A stretch of DNA of 64,000 nucleotides, from contig NZ_CP108484.1 of assembly GCF_036226505.1 (NCBI RefSeq), positions 1,860,001 through 1,924,000 on the forward strand. The letters run 5' to 3'. The DNA is from Kitasatospora sp. NBC_01246. GTDB taxonomy: Bacteria; Actinomycetota; Actinomycetes; Streptomycetales; Streptomycetaceae. Below are positions 1-8,225 of this stretch, in pieces; position 1 is the first letter of the stretch, and each line of letters opens with the position of its first letter. The notes below the pieces were generated by a model that saw nothing but the letters and a program-made list of their open reading frames with translations, had not been told where the DNA came from and made no database searches. The position numbers and the translations under genes were made by a program.

Positions 1-595
1 TGATGATCTCGGGCCGGAAGTCCTGGATGATCTGCACCTGCCGGGCCGTCATCCCGCCCGAGGCGGGGATCACCGTGCAGCCCGCCCGCTCGGCGCCGTA
101 GTGGGCGCCGAGACCGCCGGTGAACAGCCCGTACCCGTAGGCGACGTGCACCTTGTGGCCGCGCCGGCCGCCGGCCGCCCGGATGGAGCGGGCCACCACG
201 TCGGCCCAGACCGAGAGGTCGTGCTCGGTGTACCCGACCACGGTGGGCCGGCCGGTGGTGCCGCTGGACGCGTGGATCCGGCGGACCTCCTCCACCGGGA
301 CGGCGAACATCCCGAAGGGGTAGCTCTCCCGCAGGTCGGCCTTGGTGGTGAAGGGGAACCGGGCGAGGTCACCGAGCGTGCGGCAGTCCTCGGGGGCCAC
401 CCCGGCCGCGTCGAACTTGCGCCGGTACAGCTCGACGTGGTCGTACGCGTGGCGCAGGGTGGCCCGCAGGTGCCGCAGCTGGTGCTCGGCCAGCTCCCCG
501 GCGGTCATCCGCTCCCCGGCGTCGAGCAGCTCGGCCGGGAGCGGCTCCCCCCGGCGCCCGCCCGGCGGGTTCGGGTCGGTCGTTCCTGCGCTCAT
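1..595 (-). CDS. paaK: Phenylacetate-CoA ligase, N-terminal part (runs off window)
   Basis: The minus strand encodes the first ~198 residues of an ANL-superfamily ligase of the PaaK type. It would activate phenylacetate to phenylacetyl-CoA with ATP, the entry step of the paa aerobic phenylacetate pathway. Recognisable PaaK features are the LRHAYDHVELYRRKFDAAGV block near residue 45, the FPFTTKADLRESYPFGMF block, the phosphate-binding loop IHASSGTTGRPTV near residue 110, and VAYGYGLFTGGLGAHYGAER. The ATG at 593-595 is preceded by a good ribosome site (GGAGGAG). The gene is cut by the window edge, so the C-terminal lid domain is not seen. A TetR-type palindrome lies about 40 bases upstream. The family assignment is secure. 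Substrate is inferred from the family, since aryl-CoA ligases with other substrates look alike over this stretch. Confidence 0.93.
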   Translation of the reverse strand, partial: MSAGTTDPNPPGGRRGEPLPAELLDAGERMTAGELAEHQLRHLRATLRHAYDHVELYRRKFDAAGVAPEDCRTLGDLARFPFTTKADLRESYPFGMFAVPVEEVRRIHASSGTTGRPTVVGYTEHDLSVWADVVARSIRAAGGRRGHKVHVAYGYGLFTGGLGAHYGAERAGCTVIPASGGMTARQVQIIQDFRPEII

Positions 596-632
596 CGCGT
601 CTCCTCCGCCGTCTCCGCCCAGCTCAGCCGCC

Positions 633-648
633 GACCGATCATTCGGTC
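633..648. promoter_or_regulatory. TetR-type palindromic operator upstream of paaK
   Basis: GACCGA-TCAT-TCGGTC is a perfect inverted repeat with 6-base arms and a 4-base centre, 38 bases upstream of the paaK start. Its form matches operators bound by TetR-family repressors of phenylacetate genes (PaaR type). No such repressor is encoded within the visible sequence, so the regulator is inferred. Confidence 0.55.
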
Positions 649-723
649 AGTGTTCGACGGGCCAAGTAATCCAGCACCCGAACCGGCTGTCAAGGGACGC
701 GGCCCCGGGCGGCCGGCGATCGC

Positions 724-1680
724 TCACCAGGTGCGGGCGGCCGCCAGCAGGTGGTCCCGGACCCGGGCCACCCGGCCGTCCGGGTCGGCGCCGGGGCGTT
801 CCACGAGGTAACCGGTGTTGATCGGCGGGTCCTCCGGGTCGTCCAGCAGCACCAGCCGGCCGTCGGCCAGCCGGTCCGCGCAGAGGTAGCGCGGGACGAC
901 CGCGAAGCCCGCGCCGGCGGCCACCGCGGCGACCACCCCGCGCAGGTCGGGCACGGTCAGGGCGGCCCGGCAGGCGAGCCGGCGGCCGAACACGTGGCGC
1001 CAGTAGCGGCGGACGATCGGCAGGTCCTCGGCGTAGGCGACCAGCGGTACCCCGTGCAGGGCGGCCGGGCCCTCGGCCGCGAGCCGCCCGCCCAGGCGCT
1101 CGGCCCAGACCGGCGCGGCGACCAGGACGAACTCCTCGTCGCCCATCGGCACGGCCGACAGGGCGCGCCCGCGCGGTCTGCTCGTCGCGATGACCAGGTC
1201 GTGGCGGCCCGCGCGCAGCTCCTCCAGCAGCGGCTCGGTCAGGCCCGCGGTCACCCGCAGCCGCACGCCCTCGGCGACCAGCGGGGCGAGCGCGGGCAGG
1301 ACGAGTGTGCCGAGCAGTTCGGCGGGCCCGGCCAGGTGGACCGGCTCGCCCTCGGCCTCGGGGCGCGCGCCGGGGCCGGTGGCGGCGGCGAGCGCGTCCA
1401 GCGGACCGGCGATCCGGGCGGCGAGTTCGTCGGCGGCCGGCGTCGGGGCCACCCCGCGCGGCAGCCGCTCGAACAGCTCGCGCCCGCCCTGGCGCTCCAG
1501 CGCCCGGATCTGGGTGGTCACCGTGGGCTGGGAGAGGCCCAGCACCTGGGCGGCGGCCGTGAACGACCCGGCCCGGTGGACGGCCAGGAAGGTGCGCAGC
1601 AGGTTGAGGTCGGCGGGCCCGGCCGGCAGCGGTGACGGCACCGGTGGCACGGCGGACTCCTCGGCGTCGGGGCGGTTCAC
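724..1680 (-). CDS. LysR-family transcriptional regulator
   Basis: This 318-residue protein has the normal LysR size and layout. An N-terminal winged HTH lies at about residues 24-85, with the family signature LRTFLAVHRAGSFTAAAQVL and QPTVTTQIRALERQ. A periplasmic-binding-like effector domain fills the rest. A 20-residue Pro/Ala/Glu-rich N-terminal extension precedes the HTH, so the true start could be slightly inside. It is divergent from the DJ-1/PfpI gene at 1878, with a 197-base spacer holding a symmetrical motif. That is the classic arrangement for a LysR protein controlling itself and its neighbour. The inducing ligand cannot be read from the sequence. Confidence 0.9.
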   Translation of the reverse strand: MNRPDAEESAVPPVPSPLPAGPADLNLLRTFLAVHRAGSFTAAAQVLGLSQPTVTTQIRALERQGGRELFERLPRGVAPTPAADELAARIAGPLDALAAATGPGARPEAEGEPVHLAGPAELLGTLVLPALAPLVAEGVRLRVTAGLTEPLLEELRAGRHDLVIATSRPRGRALSAVPMGDEEFVLVAAPVWAERLGGRLAAEGPAALHGVPLVAYAEDLPIVRRYWRHVFGRRLACRAALTVPDLRGVVAAVAAGAGFAVVPRYLCADRLADGRLVLLDDPEDPPINTGYLVERPGADPDGRVARVRDHLLAAARTW

Positions 1681-1703
1681 CCGGCAAGCCTATTCCCCGG
1701 CAC

Positions 1704-1743
1704 CCATTGGAATGCCTATGGCAGCCATCGGATCAGCCATTGG
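1704..1743. promoter_or_regulatory. Candidate LysR-type operator between divergent genes
   Basis: The 11-base near-palindrome ATGGCAGCCAT (1718-1728) is flanked by two identical CCATTGG heptamers at 1704-1710 and 1737-1743. It sits between a lysR gene and the divergent DJ-1/PfpI gene, where an activation/repression site pair is expected. The binding protein is inferred from position only. Confidence 0.4.
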
Positions 1744-1877
1744 TGACACCCGGGAGACCCGGCCTATCGTCGGGTCCATCGCCGAACTGACGGTCCGGAC
1801 CGGAAACGTCAGTGCATCCAGGGCGTCAGACCGTACACCGGGCCCGACGGCCCCTCCCGCAGAGAAGAGCCCCCAGC

Positions 1878-2573
1878 ATGTCGAAGATCCTCTTCGTCCT
1901 CACCGGCGCCACCTACTGGACGCTGGCCGACGGCACCCAGCACCCCACCGGCTTCTGGGCCGACGAGGCCGTCGCCCCGTACGAGGCGTTCCGGGCCGCG
2001 GGCCACACGGTCACCGTCGCCACCCCGGGCGGGGTGATCCCGACCGTCGACTCGGGCAGCCTGGCCCCCGAGTTCAACGGCGGCGAGGAGGGCGCCGCGA
2101 AGGTCGCGGCCGCGCTGGACACCTTCGTGGAGCTGCGCCACCCCGTGCGGCTGGAGGACGTGGACCTCGCCGACTACGACGCCGTCTTCTACCCGGGCGG
2201 CCACGGCCCGATGGAGGACCTCGCCGTCGACCCCGTCTCCGGCCGGCTGCTGGTCGCCGCCCTGGCGTCCGGCAAGCCGCTCGGCGTGGTCTGCCACGGA
2301 CCGGCCGCGCTGCTGGCCGCCGGGCTGCCGGACGGCTCCAACGCCTTCGCCGGCTACCGGCTGACCGGCTTCACCAATGCCGAGGAGACCCAGGCCGGCC
2401 TGGCCGGCAACGCGAAGTGGCTGCTCCAGGACCGCCTGGTCGCGGCGGGCGTGGACTTCCAGGAGGGCGAGCCGTGGGCCCCGAAGGTGGTCGTCGACCG
2501 CAACCTGGTCACCGGTCAGAACCCGGCCTCCGCCGCCCCGCTCGCCGTCGAGCTGCTGAAGAAGCTGGCCTGA
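1878..2573 (+). CDS. Type 1 glutamine amidotransferase-like / DJ-1-PfpI family protein
   Basis: A 231-residue DJ-1/PfpI-fold protein. The nucleophile-elbow motif VVCHGPAAL puts Cys139-His140 at the active site. Glu30, in the GFWADE segment, is well placed as the conserved acidic partner, and FYPGGHGPMEDL (about 104-115) is the family glycine loop. Proteins with this set act as class III glyoxalases/chaperones (Hsp31-like) or related amidase-type hydrolases; the exact activity cannot be chosen from sequence. The ATG at 1878 gives the expected start directly on the first beta strand (MSKILFVLTG). It is divergent from a LysR gene that probably regulates it, and a broken TetR gene follows within six bases. 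Confidence 0.85.
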   Translation: MSKILFVLTGATYWTLADGTQHPTGFWADEAVAPYEAFRAAGHTVTVATPGGVIPTVDSGSLAPEFNGGEEGAAKVAAALDTFVELRHPVRLEDVDLADYDAVFYPGGHGPMEDLAVDPVSGRLLVAALASGKPLGVVCHGPAALLAAGLPDGSNAFAGYRLTGFTNAEETQAGLAGNAKWLLQDRLVAAGVDFQEGEPWAPKVVVDRNLVTGQNPASAAPLAVELLKKLA

Positions 2574-2578
2574 CGGCC

Positions 2579-3156
2579 GTGGCCGCCGACCGGCTGGACG
2601 AAGTCCTCGACGCCGCCTACGCCTGCCTCACCCGGTACGGCGTGCGGCGCACCACGATGGACGACATCGCCGGTGCCATGGGCGTGTCCCGATCGGCGGT
2701 CCACCAGTACGTCCGGGGCAAGGACGACGCCTTCCGCCGGCTCGCCGAGCGCCTGCACCGGCAGGCGCTCGCGCGGGCCCGGCGGGCCGCCGCCGCGCCG
2801 GACGCCCCCACGCCGAGCGCGTCCGCGGCGTGCTCGCCGCCAAGTTCGACCTCGCCCTGACGCTTGCCGGGGACTCCCCGCACACCGCCGAACTCCTGGA
2901 CGGCGGGGCCAGGTTGTTCGCCTCCGCCTGTGCCGCCTTCGGCGCCGAGCTGCGCGGCCTGCTCACCAGGCTGTTCACCGAGTCGTTCGCCGAGGCCGGG
3001 CTGGCCGCCGACGCCGCCGCGCCCGCCGGTCCGGGCCGGTCCGCGCGGGTGGGGCCGGCCGAGGCCGCCGAGATCGGCCTCGCCCTGGTGCGCGGCCTGG
3101 AGTCCGCGCCGAACGCCCGGCACCTCCTCGGCCAGGGGCTCAGGCGGCCGGGGCGC
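2579..3156 (+). pseudogene. Frameshifted TetR-family regulator
   Basis: From a GTG at 2579 the sequence encodes a TetR HTH (TRYGVRRTTMDDIAGAMGVS, then YVRGKDDAFRRLAERLHRQA). That frame runs out of homology near 2805 and stops at 2860. The rest of a TetR ligand domain continues one frame over (AERVRGVLAAKFDLALTLAG at about 2815-2875, then ARLFASACAAFGAELRGLL). The switch falls in the C run at about 2800-2806. One extra C there would restore a continuous reading through ...DAPHAERVRG. The second frame also lacks its own stop before it runs into the convergent Mut7-C gene. Either the gene is decayed or a base is missing from a homopolymer. It directly follows the DJ-1/PfpI gene and could have been co-transcribed with it. 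Confidence 0.7.
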
Positions 3157-3891
3157 TCAGGCGACGACCGGGGGGCCGAACTCGCGGACGGCGTCGGCCA
3201 CGATGGCGTCGAGCGTCGCGTGGTGGGCGCCCCGCCAGTAGGCCTGCCCGCAGTCGGTGCACTGCGCGAACGCGTCGTACGACCGCTCGGTGCCGTCCCG
3301 GAGCTGGTCCTGCACCGAGGTCTTGGCGACGGTGCGCAGCGTCCCGTTGCAGGTGGTGCACCTGCTCCAGGGGGCGAGCGGGGGCGCGAAGCGCGAGAGC
3401 ACGTCCCGCAGCTGGTCGGCGGGCCGGTGGCTGTAGACGTAGGCGCCCGCCCAGAGTTCGCGGCGGCGCAGCAGGCCGCGGTCGCGCGAGAGCATCACAC
3501 GCTGTTCGGCGGCCGAGCGGGCCGCCAGCGCGGCGTCGCCGATGTCCGGGTTCTCGTAGGCGGCGTCGACGCCCAGCAGCCGCAGCCGGCGCGCGAGCGT
3601 CCCGAGGTGGACGTCGAGCAGGAACCGGGGCGGCTCGGCCGATGCCTGCGGCCTCCGGACGGCCCGCACCGAGACCTGCTCGCCGGCCCCGGGGATGTGC
3701 GCGGCGGCCACCGGCCGCCCGTCCACGAGCAGTTCGCCGACCTCGGTGAGCGGGACGCCGAGTGACTCCACCACGTGTCCGAGCGTCGCGGCCCCGTCGG
3801 TCCGCAGCGCGGACCGCTCCGCCCGCCGCCCGGCGGGGAGGAAGACGTGCAGGTCGGGGGCGAAGCTCAGCCAGATCTCCGGTCTCTCCAC
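3157..3891 (-). CDS. Mut7-C RNase domain protein with ubiquitin-like N-terminus
   Basis: A 244-residue protein of the actinobacterial Ub-Mut7C type. Residues ~1-85 are a ThiS/MoaD-like ubiquitin fold (VVESLGVPLTEVGELLVDGR). Then comes the PIN-like Mut7-C domain, beginning FLLDVHLGTLARRLRLLGVD with a later VMLSRDRGLLRRRE segment carrying acidic candidate metal ligands. The end is a zinc ribbon with two CxxC pairs (CTTC and CTDC). The family is predicted to act on RNA, but no substrate is established. I chose the GTG at 3889-3891 because the longer reading would run back through the perfect terminator at 3989-4032. It is convergent with the broken TetR gene. Confidence 0.85.
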   Translation of the reverse strand: MERPEIWLSFAPDLHVFLPAGRRAERSALRTDGAATLGHVVESLGVPLTEVGELLVDGRPVAAAHIPGAGEQVSVRAVRRPQASAEPPRFLLDVHLGTLARRLRLLGVDAAYENPDIGDAALAARSAAEQRVMLSRDRGLLRRRELWAGAYVYSHRPADQLRDVLSRFAPPLAPWSRCTTCNGTLRTVAKTSVQDQLRDGTERSYDAFAQCTDCGQAYWRGAHHATLDAIVADAVREFGPPVVA

Positions 3892-3988
3892 CCCGCCAGC
3901 ATGCCAGCGGGCGGGCGGTGGCGGCCAGCACTTTTCGACGGCCGCGGCGGGGCCGCCGCGCCGCCGGCCCCGGCCCGCTCCCGAAGAT

Positions 3989-4032
3989 GCCCGGCCGCTC
4001 CCCACCCGTCGGGGGGTGGGGAGCGGCCGGGC
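3989..4032 (-). terminator. Strong hairpin terminator downstream of copA
   Basis: A perfect 19-base-pair stem (3989-4007 with 4014-4032) closes a 6-base loop, 15 bases past the copA stop. There is no long T tract, as is usual in streptomycetes. It separates copA from the Mut7-C gene. Confidence 0.8.
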
Positions 4033-4046
4033 GGTGCGGGCGGGCG

Positions 4047-6317
4047 TCAGCGGAAGGTCCGGAGCCGGAGGCTGTTGCCCACCACGAAGACGGAGGAGAA
4101 GGCCATGGTGGCGCCGGCGATCATGGGGTTCAGGAGGCCGGTGGCGGCGAGGGGGAGGGCGGCGAGGTTGTAGCCGAAGGCCCAGGCGAGGTTGCCCTTG
4201 ATGGTGGTGAGGGTGGTGCGGGCGAGGCGGATGGCGTCGGGGGCGGCGGTGAGGTCGCCGCTGACGAGGGTGAGGTCGGCGGCCTGGATGGCGGCGTCGG
4301 TGCCGGTGCCGAGGGCGAGGCCGAGGTCGGCGGTGGCGAGGGCGGCGGCGTCGTTGACGCCGTCGCCGATCATGGCGACGGTGTGGCCCTGGTGTTGGAG
4401 GGCGCGGATGGTGTCGGCCTTGTCCTGGGGGAGGACTTCGGCGATGACGTCGGTGGGGTCGATGCCGATCTCGGCGGCGACGGTGTGGGCGGCGGTGGTG
4501 TTGTCGCCGGTGAGGAGGATGGGGCGTAGGCCGAGGGCGCGTAGTCGGGTGATGGCGTGGGCGCTGGTGGGTTTGACGGCGTCGGCGATTTCGAGGACGG
4601 CGCGGGGGGTGTTGTCCCAGGTGATGGTGACGGTGGTGCGTCCGGCGGTCTCGGCGGCGGTTCGGGCGGCGGCGAGGGTGGGGGGCAGGGGGTGGTGGTC
4701 GGGGTGGGTGTGGCGGCCGGCGGTGACGTGGTGGCCTTCGACGGTGCCGTGGACGCCGAGGCCGGGGAGGTTGTGGAAGTCGTGGACGGGGGGGAGGGTG
4801 CCGAGGCGTTGGGTGGCGGCGGTGGTGATGGCGGTGGCGATGGGGTGTTCGGAGGCGTGTTCGAGGGCGCCGGCCAGGCGTAGGACGTCGGTTTCGGTGG
4901 TGTCGTGGGTGGTGTGGACGGCGAGGAGGGTCATGCGGCCGGTGGTGACGGTGCCGGTCTTGTCGAGGACGACGGTGTCGACGCGGCGGGTGGTTTCGAG
5001 GACTTCGGGGCCTTTGATGAGGATGCCGAGTTGGGCGCCGCGTCCGGTGCCGACCATGAGGGCGGTGGGGGTGGCGAGGCCGAGGGCGCAGGGGCAGGCG
5101 ATGATCAGGACGGCGACGGCGGCGGTGAAGGCCTGGGTGGGGTTGTCGGTGGTGAGGAGCCAGGTGGTGAGGGTGGTGAGGGCGAGCAGGATGACGGTGG
5201 GGACGAAGACGGCGGAGATGCGGTCGGCGAGGCGTTGGGCGGCGGCTTTGCCGTTCTGGGCGTCTTCGACGAGTGTGGCGATGCGGGCGAGTTGGGTGTC
5301 GGCGCCGACGTGGGTGGCTTCGACGACGAGGCGGCCGCCGGCGTTGAGGGTGGCGCCGGTGACGGTGTCGCCGACGGTGACCTCGACCGGGACGGACTCG
5401 CCGGTGAGCATCGAGGCGTCCACCGCGGAGGAGCCCTCGACGACGGTGCCGTCCGTCGCGATCTTCTCCCCCGGACGCACCACGAACCGCATCCCGGGGG
5501 CGAGTTCGGCGATCGGGAGGCGGACCTCGACGCCGCCGCGCAGCACGGTGACGTCCTTGGCGCCGAGCTCCAGCAGCGCCGTCAGCGCGGCGCCGGCGGT
5601 CCGCTTGGCGCGCGCCTCGAAGTAGCGGCCGGCCAGCACGAACGCGACGATGCCGGCCGCCGCCTCCAGGTAGATGTCGGCCGAGCCGTCACCGCGGGCG
5701 AGGCTGAACTCGAAGGCGTGCCGCATGCCCGGCATCCCCGCGTGCCCGAGGAACAGGGCCCAGAGCGACCAGCCGAAGGCGGCCAGCGTGCCGAGCGAGA
5801 CCAGGGTGTCCATGGTCGCGGCGCCGTGCTTCAGGTTGGTCCAGGCGGCCCGGTGGAAGGGCCAGGCCGCGTAGGTGACGACCGGCGCCGCGAGGGTGAG
5901 CGAGAGCCACTGCCAGTTGTCGAACTGCAGGGCCGGCACCATGGCCATCGCGATCACCGGCACCGCCAGGGCGAGCGCGGTGGCCAACCGCTGCCGCAGT
6001 GGGGCGAGTTCGTCCGGTCCGGCACCGGCCTCCGCCCCCTGCGCACCGGCCCCCGCCGACCGCGCGGACGGCGCCCGCGCGGTGTCGGGGTCCGGGAGGG
6101 CCGCGGTGTAGCCGGTGGCCTCGACGGTGGCGACCAGGTCCGCGATCCGGACGCCGTCGGCCACGACCGCCCGCGCCTTCCCGGTCGCGTAGTTGACCGT
6201 GGCCTCGACCCCCTCCATCCGGTTGAGCTTCTTCTCGATCCGGGCCGCGCAGGACGCGCAGGTCATGCCGCCGATCCGGAGGTCCACCTCCGTGGAGGCG
6301 GGTGCCTGAGTGGTCAT
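4047..6317 (-). CDS. copA: Copper-translocating P1B-type ATPase
   Basis: A 756-residue heavy-metal ATPase. An N-terminal HMA domain carries GMTCASC (about residues 17-23). Membrane helices flank the TGES actuator loop. The transport motif CPC sits at 408-410, followed by the phosphorylation motif DKTGT (452), the SEHP dipeptide region (489-492), TGDN, and the hinge GDGVND (651-656). CPC plus HP is the Cu(I)-exporting signature, and the CsoR-type sites nearby agree with copper. The ATG at 6317 starts just before the HMA domain. Expression is probably induced by Cu(I) through CsoR. Odd: from about 5380 to the 3' end the top strand becomes strongly G-rich and C-poor compared with the 5' third. 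This suggests the gene is a mosaic of two sources. Confidence 0.95.
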   Translation of the reverse strand: MTTQAPASTEVDLRIGGMTCASCAARIEKKLNRMEGVEATVNYATGKARAVVADGVRIADLVATVEATGYTAALPDPDTARAPSARSAGAGAQGAEAGAGPDELAPLRQRLATALALAVPVIAMAMVPALQFDNWQWLSLTLAAPVVTYAAWPFHRAAWTNLKHGAATMDTLVSLGTLAAFGWSLWALFLGHAGMPGMRHAFEFSLARGDGSADIYLEAAAGIVAFVLAGRYFEARAKRTAGAALTALLELGAKDVTVLRGGVEVRLPIAELAPGMRFVVRPGEKIATDGTVVEGSSAVDASMLTGESVPVEVTVGDTVTGATLNAGGRLVVEATHVGADTQLARIATLVEDAQNGKAAAQRLADRISAVFVPTVILLALTTLTTWLLTTDNPTQAFTAAVAVLIIACPCALGLATPTALMVGTGRGAQLGILIKGPEVLETTRRVDTVVLDKTGTVTTGRMTLLAVHTTHDTTETDVLRLAGALEHASEHPIATAITTAATQRLGTLPPVHDFHNLPGLGVHGTVEGHHVTAGRHTHPDHHPLPPTLAAARTAAETAGRTTVTITWDNTPRAVLEIADAVKPTSAHAITRLRALGLRPILLTGDNTTAAHTVAAEIGIDPTDVIAEVLPQDKADTIRALQHQGHTVAMIGDGVNDAAALATADLGLALGTGTDAAIQAADLTLVSGDLTAAPDAIRLARTTLTTIKGNLAWAFGYNLAALPLAATGLLNPMIAGATMAFSSVFVVGNSLRLRTFR

Positions 6318-6379
6318 CTGGGCTCCTCGTGGTGCGTCGTCGGTGGCGCCCTCGGCGCGACCGTCTTGCGGGTGCTGCG

Positions 6380-6404
6380 GGGGCGGGCCCTCGGGACCCG
6401 CCCC
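6380..6404. other. Hairpin in the copZ-copA spacer
   Basis: GGGGCGGG (6380-6387) pairs perfectly with CCCGCCCC (6397-6404) around a 9-base loop. It lies between the copZ stop and the copA start and could attenuate or terminate copZ transcripts. There is no T tract, so the role is unproven. Confidence 0.35.
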
Positions 6405-6409
6405 CTTTC

Positions 6410-6426
6410 ATACCCCTCGGGGGTAC
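6410..6426. promoter_or_regulatory. CsoR-type copper operator before copA
   Basis: ATACCCCTCGGGGGTAC is a near-palindrome of the CsoR consensus type (ATACCCC...GGGGTAT). It sits immediately downstream of copZ and ~90 bases upstream of copA. This suggests copA has its own copper-controlled promoter in addition to read-through. Confidence 0.7.
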
Positions 6427-6434
6427 GGGGCCGG

Positions 6435-6710
6435 TCAGACCCGGCCGGCCAGCGCGTAGCCCGCGCCGTCGATCGCCTCGCGCAGCGCCTCGTCGTCCGG
6501 CTCGGCCTCGGACACGACGGTGACCAGGCCGGCCTCGACGTCCACGTCGACGGCGGTGACGCCCGGCAGGCCCGTCACCGCCCGGCCGACGGCCTGCTCG
6601 CAGTGGCCGCAGGTCAGGCCGGTGACCGCGTAGACCGTGGTCACGGCGCCGATGGTGGCGACGGTCGTGGCGCCGGTGGAGCAGGTGCCGGTGGTGGAGC
6701 AGCAGGACAT
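6435..6710 (-). CDS. copZ: Copper chaperone / heavy-metal-associated domain protein
   Basis: A 91-residue protein with one HMA domain. The metal-binding motif GLTCGHC (Cys34 and Cys37) is followed by the conserved EQAVGRAVTGLPGV helix and a second ferredoxin-like repeat (VDVDVEAGLVTVVSEAE). It would hand Cu(I) to the CopA just downstream. Unusually, the N-terminus (MSCCSTTGTC) adds three more cysteines before the domain, a possible extra metal site. The ATG is fixed by an excellent ribosome site (GGAGGA) four bases upstream. Two CsoR-type palindromes lie 48-103 bases before the start. Confidence 0.92.
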   Translation of the reverse strand: MSCCSTTGTCSTGATTVATIGAVTTVYAVTGLTCGHCEQAVGRAVTGLPGVTAVDVDVEAGLVTVVSEAEPDDEALREAIDGAGYALAGRV

Positions 6711-6757
6711 GGTTTCCTCCGGAGCGGTCGACGAGCCTGTCGTGATGCCCGTGGTTC

Positions 6758-6776
6758 GATACCCCCTAGGGGTATC
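6758..6776. promoter_or_regulatory. CsoR-type copper operator, copZ-proximal
   Basis: GATACCCCCTAGGGGTATC has 8-base arms around a 3-base centre, 48 bases upstream of copZ. It matches the G-tract/C-tract palindrome bound by CsoR repressors. Repression in low copper and release by Cu(I) is known for the family. Confidence 0.8.
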
Positions 6777-6796
6777 GCTCGGGCATGGCTCCATTC

Positions 6797-6813
6797 ATAC
6801 CCCCAGGGGGTAT
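6797..6813. promoter_or_regulatory. CsoR-type copper operator, distal
   Basis: ATACCCCCAGGGGGTAT is a perfect palindrome around a single A. It is 39 bases (centre to centre ~38) from the copZ-proximal site and 78 bases before the divergent VOC gene. It could serve copZ, the VOC gene, or cooperative CsoR binding. Confidence 0.75.
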
Positions 6814-6890
6814 CAAGCGCAACCCTTGGAGCGCACCGGTCCGCCCCGCCGCGCCACTCGCCGGATCGACGGGCCTGGCAGGATGGCGGC

Positions 6891-7244
6891 ATGGAACGTG
6901 TGCTGGGAGTGGGCGGGTACTTCATGCGGGCCACCGACCCGGTGGCGCTGGGCGCCTGGTACCGCGATTGCCTCGGTCTCGACGCCGACGAGCACGGCCT
7001 GTGGCAGCAGGAAGCCGGGCCGACGGTGTTCGCGGCCTTCGAGTCCGGAACCGACTACTTCGGCTCCCCCGCGCAGCGGACGATGCTCAACTTCCGCGTC
7101 CGCGACCTGGCGGCGATGCTCGCGCAACTCCGCGCCAAGGGCGCGGACGTGGCCGAGGAGACCCAGGACATGGCGGGCGTCGGCCGGTTCGGCTGGGTCA
7201 CCGACCCCGAGGGCAACCGCATCGAACTGTGGCAGCCCGGCTGA
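6891..7244 (+). CDS. VOC (glyoxalase/bleomycin-resistance) family protein
   Basis: A 117-residue single-unit vicinal-oxygen-chelate protein with two beta-alpha-beta-beta-beta modules. The N-terminal module contains ATDPVALGAWYRDCLGLDAD. The C-terminal module ends VTDPEGNRIELWQPG, whose Glu is the usual metal ligand. Family members are glyoxalases, dioxygenases or resistance proteins; nothing here picks one. The ATG at 6891 is followed by a normal first strand (VLGVGGYFMRATD). It is divergent from copZ with CsoR palindromes in the shared spacer, so a link to copper or oxidative stress is possible but is inference only. Confidence 0.85.
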   Translation: MERVLGVGGYFMRATDPVALGAWYRDCLGLDADEHGLWQQEAGPTVFAAFESGTDYFGSPAQRTMLNFRVRDLAAMLAQLRAKGADVAEETQDMAGVGRFGWVTDPEGNRIELWQPG

Positions 7245-7361
7245 CGGCACCGCCGCGCGGGCGGTGACCGCCGGCCGGAGGTGTCACGGGCCCGGCCGGG
7301 GTTCGTCCCGGCCCCACCGCCGCCGGCCCCCGGTCCATCGTGGCGGGGGCCGGCGGGCGGG

Positions 7362-8168
7362 TCAGGAGGAGCGGCGGGGGCGGCCGCGGCGGGGGGCGCC
7401 GGCCTTGCCGGAGCCCGACTTCCCCGCGGCGGGGCGGCCGCCGCCGGACTTCCCGCCGCCGGAGCGGCCCGCGGCCGCGGGCTTGCCGGAGCCGGCGCGC
7501 GGGCGGCCGCCACCGGCGGCGGCCTTCTTCGGCTGCTCGGCCGCGGGGGGCGTCTGGCCCCGGCCGCGCGAGCTGTTGACCGTCCGGCCGCGGACGATCC
7601 CGATGAACTCCTCGATCAGGTCGGTGGTCCGGTCCAGCTGCCAGGCCAGGGCGACCTGCGACTGGGGGGCGTCCGACACCGTCCGGAAGGTGAGGTCCCG
7701 GCGGTGGTGGAAGCGGGCGAGCGACTGCGGGACGAGCAGGACGCCGACCCCCGCCGCCACCAGTTCGATCGCGTCCGCGGTGGTGGCCGGGCGCTCGATC
7801 GCCGGGCGGCCGGGCAGCTCCGCCCAGCCCAGGGTGTCGTCCAGCGGGTGGAAGACCACTTCCTCGGCGAGGTCCGCGAGGGGCACCTCGTCGGCCGCCG
7901 CCAGCCAGTGGTCCTTCGGGAACACGACGACCGTGGCCTCGGTGTAGAGCGGGATCGCGCTGAGGCGGTCCCGGTCCACCGGGAGCCGGACCAGCCCCGC
8001 GTCGGCGGCGTCGGCCAGCAGCGTCGCCGCGCCCTCCTCCACCGGTACCGCGACCAGGGTGAGCGGGACGTCGGGCAGCCGCTCCTCCCAGACGCGCACC
8101 CACTTACCGGGCGTCACGCCCGGAACGTACACCAGTCGGAACGAGGGGTTCGCCTGCATCTCTGTCAC
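7362..8168 (-). CDS. LysR substrate-binding-domain protein without HTH, basic C-terminal tail
   Basis: A 268-residue protein that begins directly in a LysR-type effector domain (SFRLVYVPGVTPGKWVRVWE) and continues to about residue 205 (LIEEFIGIVRGRTVN). The winged HTH normally in front is absent, with no HTH coding upstream. In its place is a ~60-residue Gly/Ser/Lys/Arg/Pro tail ending PRRGRPRRSS, whose RGRP resembles an AT-hook core. The tail could give non-specific nucleic-acid binding. The gene is divergent from the DUF5997 gene, a pairing common in streptomycetes. The start may be the ATG at 8168 or the internal one three codons later. Function is unknown beyond ligand sensing. Confidence 0.85.
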   Translation of the reverse strand: MTEMQANPSFRLVYVPGVTPGKWVRVWEERLPDVPLTLVAVPVEEGAATLLADAADAGLVRLPVDRDRLSAIPLYTEATVVVFPKDHWLAAADEVPLADLAEEVVFHPLDDTLGWAELPGRPAIERPATTADAIELVAAGVGVLLVPQSLARFHHRRDLTFRTVSDAPQSQVALAWQLDRTTDLIEEFIGIVRGRTVNSSRGRGQTPPAAEQPKKAAAGGGRPRAGSGKPAAAGRSGGGKSGGGRPAAGKSGSGKAGAPRRGRPRRSS

Positions 8169-8225
8169 GCTGCAAGGCTACCGACCGTGATCGGGGCCGC
8201 CACTCACTCGCTTACCCTAGTGACC

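Noticed and set aside
2830..3765. TetR C-terminal frame extended to 3765 as a 311-residue protein
   Set aside because: After ~3150 it is antisense to the Mut7-C gene and loses all TetR similarity.
4905..7244. 779-codon plus-strand frame, Gly/Asp/Glu-rich
   Set aside because: It is the complement of copA and copZ; only its last 118 codons (the VOC protein) are real. The Gly-rich part is composition, not a protein.
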